From: Timonella senegalensis JC301
GTDB lineage: Bacteria > Actinomycetota > Actinomycetes > Actinomycetales > Cellulomonadaceae
Direction of reading: 5' to 3'
Length of the DNA: 64,000 nt
NCBI RefSeq assembly: GCF_000312125.1
Contig: NZ_HE978641.1
Location: 437,054 to 501,053, forward strand
The position numbers were made by a program, and so were the translations under genes. Shown piece by piece: positions 25,880-34,500 of this stretch. Below the pieces are notes generated by a model. The model saw only the letters and a program-made list of their open reading frames with translations. It made no database searches and was not told where the DNA came from. Position 1 is the stretch's first letter; each line of letters starts with the position of its first letter.

Positions 25880-27523
25880 TTAGCCCACTGAGGACGCGAG
25901 TAACTCCCGGGTGTACTCGTGCTCAGGCCAAGTCAGGACCTGGTGTGCAGGACCCGTTTCCACCACGTCGCCGTCCTTCAGGACCACGATCGTGTGGGCG
26001 AGTTGGCCCACCACGGCGAGGTCATGGCTGATGAACACCATCGAGATGCCGGTCCGCGCCTGCAGGTCGGCGAGGAGGCCGATGACCTGTGATTGGACGG
26101 TTACATCCAGCGCGGAGACGGGCTCGTCGCACAGCAACAACGTTGGCCGTGCGGCAAGAGCCCTCGCGATCGCGACGCGCTGGCGCTGCCCGCCAGAGAG
26201 CTCGCTCGGCCTGCGGCCCGTTAGCCCCGGTTCCAGCCCCACACTGGCCATCAGCTCGAGGACTCGTGCCTTACGCGCGCGTATCCGATCTCTAAGCTGA
26301 AGTTTCTTGAACTCGCTCGGTTCCAGCCCCTCCGCGATGATCCGCTGCACGCTCCAGCGCTTGTTCATCGCCGAGTGCGCGTCCTGCGCAACCACTTGGA
26401 TGTCATGCCGGCGTGCCCTGCGGGAACGTTCGCTCACGCCTACGGTCGCGCTGTTCCACGGCTCCCCGTGGAACAGGACCTCGCCGGCGGAGGGCCGGTG
26501 CAGGCCGAGCAGAATACGCATGATCGTGGACTTTCCGGAGCCTGACTCGCCCACGAGTCCCACGGTCTCTCCTGCGCGAACAGTGATGTCCACGCCGTTA
26601 GCTGCGGTCACGCTTCCCCCGCCGGGGAGCGGAAACTTAGCCGTGATTCCGGTGCCGCGAAGCACCACTCGATCCTGCATCACGCGCTGCTCTGCGAGCA
26701 GTGGCTGCCCGTCGGGGTGTGCCGCGAGCAGTTCGCGCGTGTACGGGTGCGCCGGCGCGCTGAGGACAGCGGACGCCGGCCCCTGCTCAACCACCCGTCC
26801 GGACTTCATCACGATCACGTGGTCCGCGAGCCGCGCGACCACGTGCAGGTCGTGGCTGATCAGCACGATCCCGGTGCCCTGTTCCTTGATCTCGCCTAGG
26901 AGTTCAAGGATCCTGGCCTGCACTGTGGCATCCAGCGCGGTGGTGGGTTCGTCCGCGATCAGCACCTTGGGATGGGCCGCGAGCCCCGACGCAATGAGTG
27001 CGCGCTGGCGCAGCCCACCCGACAGCTGGTGCGGGTACTGTTTGGCCCTGCGCTCCGGTTCCGGCACATGCACGCGCGCCATCAGGCCCGTGACCTGCTG
27101 GTTCAGCTCTCTTCCTCGATGCGCGAGCCCGTGGACCACGAGCGGTTCGCCGACCTCCGCACCCACGCTCCGCAGCGGGTCGAGGGATACCAGCGCGTCC
27201 TGCGACACCAGCGCAATCTCCCGGCCGCGCACACTCAGCCATTCTCGTTCACGCTGCGGGGAACCCGCCGGGTATAGCTCGCGTCCCTCCAGTTGGACGC
27301 GCTCCGCCCGCGCCGTAGCGCGCTCGGGCAGCAGCCCAAGGAGCGCGCGTCCCGTCATGGATTTGCCGGCGCCGGACTCCCCCACGATTGCCATGCACTG
27401 GCCTGCGGCCAGTTCAAAACCCAGATTCTCGACGATCGACGCACCTCCCAGCACCACGCTCAGCCCCTTCACGTCGAGTAGGGGCTGGGTTCCGGAATCT
27501 GGGGCAGATCCATGGGCGCTCAT
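25880..27523 (-). CDS. Fused double ATP-binding subunit of a peptide ABC importer (OppD-OppF type)
   Basis: The protein is 547 aa and carries two complete nucleotide-binding domains. The first has Walker A GESGAGKSMTGRALL, signature HQLSGGLRQRALIASGL and Walker B VLIADEPTTALD. The second has GESGSGKSTIMRILLG, LSGGQRQRVAIARAL and LLLCDEPVSALD. Most importers encode these as two proteins (DppD and DppF); here they are fused, as in many actinobacteria. The ATG overlaps the permease stop (ATGA). It powers uptake of peptides or related solutes with the three upstream genes. Confidence 0.9.
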   Translation of the reverse strand: MSAHGSAPDSGTQPLLDVKGLSVVLGGASIVENLGFELAAGQCMAIVGESGAGKSMTGRALLGLLPERATARAERVQLEGRELYPAGSPQREREWLSVRGREIALVSQDALVSLDPLRSVGAEVGEPLVVHGLAHRGRELNQQVTGLMARVHVPEPERRAKQYPHQLSGGLRQRALIASGLAAHPKVLIADEPTTALDATVQARILELLGEIKEQGTGIVLISHDLHVVARLADHVIVMKSGRVVEQGPASAVLSAPAHPYTRELLAAHPDGQPLLAEQRVMQDRVVLRGTGITAKFPLPGGGSVTAANGVDITVRAGETVGLVGESGSGKSTIMRILLGLHRPSAGEVLFHGEPWNSATVGVSERSRRARRHDIQVVAQDAHSAMNKRWSVQRIIAEGLEPSEFKKLQLRDRIRARKARVLELMASVGLEPGLTGRRPSELSGGQRQRVAIARALAARPTLLLCDEPVSALDVTVQSQVIGLLADLQARTGISMVFISHDLAVVGQLAHTIVVLKDGDVVETGPAHQVLTWPEHEYTRELLASSVG

Positions 27524-28401
27524 GCTTTGCCTCCCTCGAGGTAGCGCTGCAGTGGGCGGGCCACCGTGGTCACAGCGATGACAGTGATTGCGAGCATGAG
27601 CCCAGGGAACACGGAGATCCACCACGCGTTACCCAGTTGGTTCTTGCCCTCGGACATCATGAGGCCCCACTCGGGGGTGGGCGGTTGGACGCCGAGGCCC
27701 AGGAAACTGAGGCCCGCCGCGGACACAATCGCGGACCCAAACCCCACGATTGCGAGGCCCACTAGGGACGCGGCCACGGAGGGAACAATGTGCCTCAGCG
27801 CCGCACGCGCGGGGTGCACGCCAAGGATCAGGGCGGCCTCGTACGGGCCGGAGATACGCAGCCGCTTGGTGCTAATGCGGGCCAACCGCACGTATGCGGG
27901 AATCACGGAAATGGTCACGCCCAGAGCAACGGCGGACGCGCCCTTACCCATAATCGCGACAACCAGCAGAGCGATCAGGAACTCCGGGAACGCCATAACA
28001 ACCTCGATCAGGCGGGAAAGCACCGAATCGAGGCGGCGAGGGGCAAGTCCCGCGAGGCTTCCGATGAGGATACTCACGGCGAGCGCTATGCCCACAGCCC
28101 GCAATCCGACTCCGAGCGAGATGCCGGTTCCGTGGACGACTCGAGTGAAGACGTCGCGCCCCGACTGGTCCGTGCCAAACAGGTGCTCGGCGCTCGGCGC
28201 AGCGAGGACGTTCCTGGCGTTCGTTGCAGTAGGGTCTCCGTGCGCGATCACCTCTGGGAACAGCGCGGCAACCGCGAGGAAGAGGAGCACCAACGCGCCG
28301 ACGAGCCACCCTAGGCGAGTAGCCCACGAGGTGGAGAACGCTCGCACGGTCCTAGGGACGAGGGAGCCGGCCAATCTGCCGGGGTGGTTGATTGTGCTCA
28401 C
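27520..28401 (-). CDS. Peptide ABC transporter permease (DppC/OppC type)
   Basis: A 293-aa inner-membrane subunit with an N-terminal helix (GWLVGALVLLFLAVAALFP), the OppC-type segment HLFGTDQSGRDVFTRVVHG, and the coupling motif EAALILGVHPARAALRHIVPS, followed by about four more helices. It overlaps both neighbours by 4 nt (ATGA), so it belongs to a tightly coupled operon. Substrate specificity lies with the binding protein. Confidence 0.92.
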   Translation of the reverse strand: MSTINHPGRLAGSLVPRTVRAFSTSWATRLGWLVGALVLLFLAVAALFPEVIAHGDPTATNARNVLAAPSAEHLFGTDQSGRDVFTRVVHGTGISLGVGLRAVGIALAVSILIGSLAGLAPRRLDSVLSRLIEVVMAFPEFLIALLVVAIMGKGASAVALGVTISVIPAYVRLARISTKRLRISGPYEAALILGVHPARAALRHIVPSVAASLVGLAIVGFGSAIVSAAGLSFLGLGVQPPTPEWGLMMSEGKNQLGNAWWISVFPGLMLAITVIAVTTVARPLQRYLEGGKA

Positions 28402-29483
28402 GATGCGCTTCCCTCCCCTTGATCCGTAGCTTTGGCAGGCTCGGCTTCTGCCCGTGCGCGAGCGCCCCTCGCCGCCGCACCACCCCGGCCAACTCGCAAC
28501 CTAGGGTCAAGCACGAGGGAAGCGGCATCGACCACAACGTTGATCAGGATGAACGCGATACCGGAGACGATCACCATCCCCATGACAATGGGAAGGTCGC
28601 GGCCTAGGATCGCGTCAAGCGTGACCCGGCCTAGCCCCGGCCGCGCAAACACGGTCTCGATGAGCACCGCGCCGCCCAGCAGTGAGCCAAACATGTACCC
28701 ACCGAGCGTCAACGTACCCACCGACGCGTGGCGCATCGAGTGACGCAGCGTCACCTGCCTACGCGAGAGCCCACGAGCACGAGCCGTGTGGGCAAAGGGC
28801 TCCGACTCGGCAACGTCCAAGCCCTGGCGCAGGACCTGGGCCAGAACAGCGGCGATCGGCAATGCCATCGCGATCGCAGGAAGGACCAAACGCGTCACCG
28901 TGTTTCCGCCAATCACGGGGAACCAGCCCAGCCGATAGGAAAACACCGCCGACAGCACGAGCCCAGTCCAAAAGACCGGCGCTGAGACCGCACCGAGTTC
29001 GAGTAGGTCGAAGAATCGTCGTGAAGCACCCCGGCGTGAAAGTGCCGCGCCCACGAGTGCCAGCACCACAGCGAGCCCGAGCGCTGCAAGCGCGAGCGCG
29101 AGCGTGTGCGGCAGGTTCTCCGCGATCACCGCGGACACGGGCCGGTGTAGCTGATACGACTGGCCGAGGTCGCCGGATGCGACGCGGCCAAGATAAGCGG
29201 CATACTGCACGAGCACGGGCTGGTTCAGGCCTAGGTCAGCGCGAATGGCGGCCCGGGCCTCCGGGGTCACGGAGGCGAGCGGGCCAATCATGACGTCCAC
29301 GGGATCGCCCGGGACCAACTTGAGCACGAGGAACGCGAGCGTCACCGCACCCCACAGTACGAGGAGCGCGCCGCCTACAAACCCGGCAACACGTCCGCCC
29401 CAGCGCACTGCGAGGCTGCCCCCGACCCCAGCGGGGACGGGGGCAGCACGCTCCACCGAAACGTCGGCGGGAGAGACCGTCAT
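28398..29483 (-). CDS. Peptide ABC transporter permease (DppB/OppB type)
   Basis: The protein is 361 aa. Start ATG 29483 (MTVSPADVSVERAAP) overlaps the binding-protein stop; the longer upstream reading runs antisense into that gene and is rejected. Typical features are LVPGDPVDVMIGPLASVTPEARAAIRADLGLNQPVLVQYAAYLG, ALGLAVVLALVGA and the ABC coupling loop YTARARGLSRRQVTLRHSMRHA in the form HTARARGLSRRQ. The C-terminal about 30 residues (RVGRGGAAARGARARAEAEPAK) are an Ala/Arg-rich cytoplasmic tail beyond the usual end. Confidence 0.92.
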   Translation of the reverse strand: MTVSPADVSVERAAPVPAGVGGSLAVRWGGRVAGFVGGALLVLWGAVTLAFLVLKLVPGDPVDVMIGPLASVTPEARAAIRADLGLNQPVLVQYAAYLGRVASGDLGQSYQLHRPVSAVIAENLPHTLALALAALGLAVVLALVGAALSRRGASRRFFDLLELGAVSAPVFWTGLVLSAVFSYRLGWFPVIGGNTVTRLVLPAIAMALPIAAVLAQVLRQGLDVAESEPFAHTARARGLSRRQVTLRHSMRHASVGTLTLGGYMFGSLLGGAVLIETVFARPGLGRVTLDAILGRDLPIVMGMVIVSGIAFILINVVVDAASLVLDPRLRVGRGGAAARGARARAEAEPAKATDQGEGSAS

Positions 29484-31159
29484 TTCTCTACGGTCACACC
29501 GGCCAGCAGCGGCCAACCGTAGCTGTCGTAGGCGAGGCCCTTGACGCTCGGCAGCGATGCGGTGGTGAACTGCGAGAGCGTCAGCGGGATGATACCTACA
29601 TTCTTCACGTTCCACTGCTGGACCTGCTTGTACAGGCCCTCACGGACGTTTGCGTCCGTGGCTGCTTGGGCCTGCTCGAGGAGCGCGTCGAGGGCTGGAT
29701 CGCTGATCGTGGAGGCGTTCTGGTAGCCCTGCGTGTGCAGGTGCTGACGCAGAATGTCGGCGTCCAACGAAGCGAAGCTCCAGTCAGTTGCGTCGAAGTC
29801 CAAGATCATGTTGCCGTCAGAGTCCGCGTAGCGGGCCTGGTACTCCGGCCCCTCGATCGCCTGGTGCTTGAGCTCGAAGCCGATCTTCTTCAGATCGTCG
29901 ATCATGAAGTTGACCAGGGCCTGCTTCTCGTCGGGGAAGGGCAACCAGGAGAGCCACTCGGCGCTCAGGCGCTCGCCATCCTTGGTGCGGTAGCCCTCGG
30001 CGTCGCGTTCGGTCCAGCCTGCCTCATCGAGGAGCGCGTTGGCCTTGTCAGCGTCAAACGGCCAGGCGTTCTCTAGGCTCGAATCGTAGGACTTAGGCGT
30101 AGAAGGGCTCAGGATTGACCATGGGCGCTGGTAGTCGCCCGAGTAGGCCGCGCCAACGGCCGCGTCGAGGTCAAAGCCCTGCTGGAATGCCTGGCGGACC
30201 TTGATGTCCTTGAACACGCCGTGCGACCAGTTCAAGTACATCGAGTACGGCATACCTGGGCTTGGGGCCACGTTGACGTGAGCACCCGAGAGCTGGGCGG
30301 TTCCGGTCGGGGTCAGGTCAATCGCGATCTGGGCGTCACCGGACTGGAGCGCACCCACGCGAGCGGATTCCTCGGGAACGATCCTGATCTTGAGCGAATC
30401 AAGCTTGGGAGCACCAGCCTGCACGGGAGCGCCCTCCGCGGTGGACACTTCAGGCCCCCAGACATAGTCCTTGTTTGGTGCGAAGTCCAGTTCCTGCTTG
30501 GGCGAGTAGGCCGTTAGCTTGAACGGGCCGGTTCCCACCGTGACCTCAGGTCCACCAGCCTTGAGTTGGTCCTGGGTCGCAGTCGAGAGGACCTTTGGAG
30601 AGTAAAAGCCCACAAACGCGGTGGACAGGTTGTTCAGGAGAGGAGCAAAAGGCGCCTCAAGCGTGAGCGTAAGCTCGTACTCTCCCGTGGCCTTGGCCCC
30701 CTTGAAGAGGTCGCCGCCGATCATGTCGCGGGACTGCGCGGATGCGGTCTCCTCGGCAGTGATGTGCTCGAAGTTCTTGACCGCCGCTGCAGCGTTGAAC
30801 TTCTCGCCATCCGTGAAGGTCACATCGTCACGGAGTTCAAAAACGTAGGTGAGTCCGTCCTCTGACACGGTCCAGGACTTGGCGAGCCAAGGCTTGATCT
30901 CTCCCGTGACGTCCAGAGCAACCAGCGAGTCAAATACGTTGCGGGTAACGTACGCGGACACGTCCAGTTGGCTCGAGTGAGGGTCCATGTGACCGTTCTC
31001 GAGGTTTCCGCCTGCAATGGCGAGTGTGAGGTCTCCCCCGGATGCTGCCGCTGGTGCGGGTTCAGACGATCCTTCAGGTGAGCAGGCCGTAAGTCCGAAA
31101 GCGAAAGTTGCTGCGGCTGCTACGGCAAAAATCCGACGCGTGATCGGCGAGTTGAACAT
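29480..31159 (-). CDS. Peptide/solute-binding lipoprotein of the ABC importer (family 5)
   Basis: The protein is 559 aa from ATG 31159, with AAAGGGGA upstream. The lipoprotein signal is FAVAAAATFAFGLTAC, followed by a Ser/Ala-rich linker and the family 5 fold: ELRDDVTFTDGEKFNAAAAVKNFEHI, GTGPFKLTAYSPKQELDFAPNKDYVWG and VRQAFQQGFDLDAAV. Members bind oligopeptides, dipeptides, nickel chelates or opines; specificity cannot be read. It is the first gene of the four-gene operon, with a possible operator at 31326-31351. Confidence 0.92.
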   Translation of the reverse strand: MFNSPITRRIFAVAAAATFAFGLTACSPEGSSEPAPAAASGGDLTLAIAGGNLENGHMDPHSSQLDVSAYVTRNVFDSLVALDVTGEIKPWLAKSWTVSEDGLTYVFELRDDVTFTDGEKFNAAAAVKNFEHITAEETASAQSRDMIGGDLFKGAKATGEYELTLTLEAPFAPLLNNLSTAFVGFYSPKVLSTATQDQLKAGGPEVTVGTGPFKLTAYSPKQELDFAPNKDYVWGPEVSTAEGAPVQAGAPKLDSLKIRIVPEESARVGALQSGDAQIAIDLTPTGTAQLSGAHVNVAPSPGMPYSMYLNWSHGVFKDIKVRQAFQQGFDLDAAVGAAYSGDYQRPWSILSPSTPKSYDSSLENAWPFDADKANALLDEAGWTERDAEGYRTKDGERLSAEWLSWLPFPDEKQALVNFMIDDLKKIGFELKHQAIEGPEYQARYADSDGNMILDFDATDWSFASLDADILRQHLHTQGYQNASTISDPALDALLEQAQAATDANVREGLYKQVQQWNVKNVGIIPLTLSQFTTASLPSVKGLAYDSYGWPLLAGVTVEK

Positions 31160-31420
31160 TTCAGTCCCCTTTGTCCGCCGAGTTGGCACTTAGCCCGGCG
31201 TATCGACAATCTGGCACCCAGGTGAGGCGCCATCACCACCCACAGTAATGAATTGCGTGAGATCGCGAAGGCACGGGGACCACCTCCCTCTTGCATAACC
31301 GCAGGTCCATGCCGATTTTGCCCCCAACCCTGTGGGCACGGTCACAGGGTTACGGACTCGGTGTATCGCAGTGTGAGAGACCAATTACGCAGGACGGGGA
31401 GTCGCGGTGGTCTCGAGACG
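31160..31420. other. Leader/promoter region of the peptide importer
   Basis: No protein-coding gene is supported in these 261 bp. The region holds the importer's ribosome site, an inverted repeat (31326-31351) and GC-rich stretches that could fold. I looked for SAM, cobalamin, TPP and T-box signatures and recognised none. Confidence 0.4.
31326..31351. promoter_or_regulatory. Inverted repeat upstream of the peptide importer
   Basis: AACCCTGTG and CACAGGGTT are perfect 9-bp arms with 8 bp between them, 167 bp upstream of the binding-protein ATG. It is a plausible dimeric-repressor operator, though no matching regulator gene is adjacent. Confidence 0.45.
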
Positions 31421-31480
31421 CAGCAGGACCCCAGCGGCCAAAGCCGCTGGGGTCCTGCTGAGCAGGGGCTGCGCCCCTGC
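31421..31480 (-). terminator. Tandem hairpins ending the giant surface-protein gene
   Basis: Reading leftwards, the first stem is GCAGGGGC/GCCCCTGC (31462-31480, loop 3). Directly after it comes a perfect 18-bp stem (31421-31438 with 31443-31460, loop CAAA). Both lie within 95 nt after the surface-protein stop codon. No T-run follows; the double stem should still block read-through into the peptide importer. Confidence 0.7.
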
Positions 31481-31512
31481 GTTATGTTCCGTTACCGGAG
31501 CCTGGAGTTACT

Positions 31513-34500
31513 TCAGGCGTGACGGCCAGTCCGTCGACGAGCAACCAGCAGGTAGGCTCCACCGGCGATCAGTGCGATCGCTGCCAGACCCGAACCCAGG
31601 ATCGCGACACCGGTGGTCGGCAGCTTGCCGCCCTCCTCAGTGTTGCCATCCACGATTGCTACGCCAAACGTGTTGACCACTGTGATCTTGGCGGAGCGTT
31701 CCTTCTCAACCTTCACGGACTTACCCAGGTCGGTCTTGGTTGCCCCGTGTGCGTCAACCTCGTTGACTACTGCACACTCGGCGCCCAGAGGAACGTTTGG
31801 AACAACCGGCTTGAACTTGTTGTCCGCGTTGGCCACTGCGGTGTAGGTGTCGTTGCCGCCCCACAGTACTGGGGTATCAACGCCATCCACGTCCGCCAGG
31901 CACTGGACCTCGAGTTCGAACGACAGGTCCTTAGCCTGGTGTGCGAAGGCACCCTTGAGTTCCTTCTTCACCTCGACCTCACCGATCTCGAACGTGTTGG
32001 TCACCGTGATGACAGCAGGGTCAGTGCCCGGCTCTCCCACGACCACGTTGTCACCCGTGTCAACGCTGGTTGCGCCGCCGGTCACCGTCTCGTCCGTGAC
32101 AACACAGTCGGCACCCGAAATCAGGTTCGGAACCATCTGGCTGTAGCCATTCTCAGGCGATAGGTCGAGGCTCAGCTTCTCCGCGCCATCCCACAGAACA
32201 GGGGTGGTCACTTCATCCTTGAGGTAGGTGCACGCCAGCTCGACCGTGTAGGTCTTGCCCGCTGCAAGAGCAGCGCCCGATCCCACGACGTCCTTGCGGA
32301 CCTCGATCTGGGAGACGTTGAACAGGTTGTCGAGGTTCGCGATGTTCTCGCTTGCCACGTCAATGTCCTCGGTATCCGCAATAAAGATCGAACCGTTGTT
32401 CTCGAACGTGGACTCCGAGGCTCCACCGCTCAACGTTTCCTCGAGAGCACACTCGGAGCCCACAGGGAGCTCGACCTTGTTGCCTTCCGTATCCAGGAAG
32501 TACTGGGTTTCGCCGCCCATGATGGTCAGTTCGCCCGTGTACACGTTGTCGTCCTGGTAGGTACACGATGCTGCGACCTTGAACTCCTGGTCCGCTCCGA
32601 ACCGGTCTGCGCCGTCACCCGAAAGGCTCTTGGTCACGCCGAGCGTGCCCACCTTGAAGGTGTTGGTCACGGTGATCTCACCAGACGCAACGTCGCTGGT
32701 GGCGGACTCGTCGCTGGAACCGGATGAATCGTCGGTAATCAGTTGGACGGGGGCAGTCCACGTCTTCGATGTGGCGCCGCCATCAACGGACTCACCAGTG
32801 ATCTCACACGTGGCGTCCTCGATGAGGTCGATGATGGTCGCCGAGTAACCGTTCTCCTTGGACAGCACTACGTCGAGCGTAGGCTCGCCGTCCCACAGGA
32901 TGTCGGTGTCGACTCCGTCCTTTTCGTAGGTGCAGGCAAGCTGAACCGTGAACGGACCAGCGCCGTACTGCTTGGCGCCAGCACCCACGATGTCCTTGTT
33001 AATGGTCACCTGGGCGGTGTTGAACGTGTTGGTCAGCTCGATCGCTGGGAGCGCAGGCGCTTCCACACCTTCCGCCGCCGCGGCTGGCACGATCACGTGC
33101 TCACCGAGGTGGACGTCGTTCGCGCCACCCTGCTGGGTCTCTTCCGTGACCCAGCAGTCTGCGCCAACAGGAAGATTGTCGATCTGCGTAGCGTAGCCGT
33201 TGTCCTTGTTCAGCGTGACCTCGGTGGTGTTACCGTCGTTCGCGAACACCGGAGTGTCGGTTCCGTTGACGTCGTATACACAGGACACGTTGGCCTTGTA
33301 GGTCTGCTCGCCAAAGCGGACAGCGGCCTCACCCACCACGTTCTTGTGAACCTGGATGGAGCCCGTGTTAAACGTGTTGGTCACGGTGATCTGTGCCTGG
33401 TTTTCAACACCATTTACGACGATCTTGGCTGGCTTGCCAAGGTCCGTTTCGTTGGCACCACCCTTACGAGACTCCTGCGTGATCTCGCACTCAGCGCCCT
33501 CGATCAAGCCCGTCTCGGTGTGGGTGTACTTGTTGGCCTGGTTGAGGACGATGTCAAGGAACTCGTCCTCACCCCACGTGATCGGCCTTGCTGCGCCGTC
33601 CACGTCGTAGGTGCAGGCTAGACGCACGGTGAACTCGTTCTGGCCGTACTGCGCGGCACCATCACCGAGGATCGCCTTGTTGATGGTGAGATCACCGGTG
33701 TTGAAGGTGTTGGTCACCGTTGCGGTCTGCTCGGCGGCAGGCTCGGCCGTTTCCGTGACCTTGACTGGGTTCTCCTTGGTTGCGGAGAACTCGATCTCGT
33801 TGGCGCCACCGGTTTGGGTTTCGCTAACGATCCAGCACTCAGCTCCGACCATCAGATCGTCGACAACAGCGCGGTAGCCCTCGGCCTCCTTCAAGGTCGG
33901 AGGCAGAGTCTTGGAGCCATCCCACAGGATGTCCTCCACCTTGCCATCAGCCATGTAGGTGCAGCTGAGATCCACCACGTAGTCGTTGCCGCCGAAGCGG
34001 TCCACGCCTGCGCCAACTTCCTTCTTTTGGATTGCGATGGAGCCGGTCTTGAACACGTTGGTTATGGATGCGGCCGCGACCTCCGTGTTGTCCCCATCCT
34101 TACCATTCGCAATGATCGTGACTGGAGACTTCTCCGTTGCAGAGAAGGCCCTATCCTGCGCTCCACCGGACACGGACTCGCCCGCGATCCAGCAGTCAGC
34201 GCCGGCAATGATGCCGTACACGCGCTTGGAGAACTCGTTGGAGGTGTTCAGGTCAACATTCAGGAAGTCATCACCAGTCTTGGCAACGGTTCCGGTGGTG
34301 TTGTCCCACAGGACCTTCTTGTCCTCGCCATCTACCTTGTACTGGCAGACGAGTTGAATGGTGTAGGAATCCACGCCGTAACGCTTGGCTCCCGTGCCCT
34401 CGACAACCTTCTTCAGGTCAATGTTGCCGACCGTGAAGATGTTCTCGACGTCCACCACGTTGTCAGAAGCCGTCGTGGCATTCTCGCCAGCAACGATTCC

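Noticed and set aside
31160-31420. GC-rich leader considered as a riboswitch
   Set aside because: No conserved core of the SAM, cobalamin, TPP, nickel/cobalt or T-box classes could be matched by eye. A covariance-model search would settle it.
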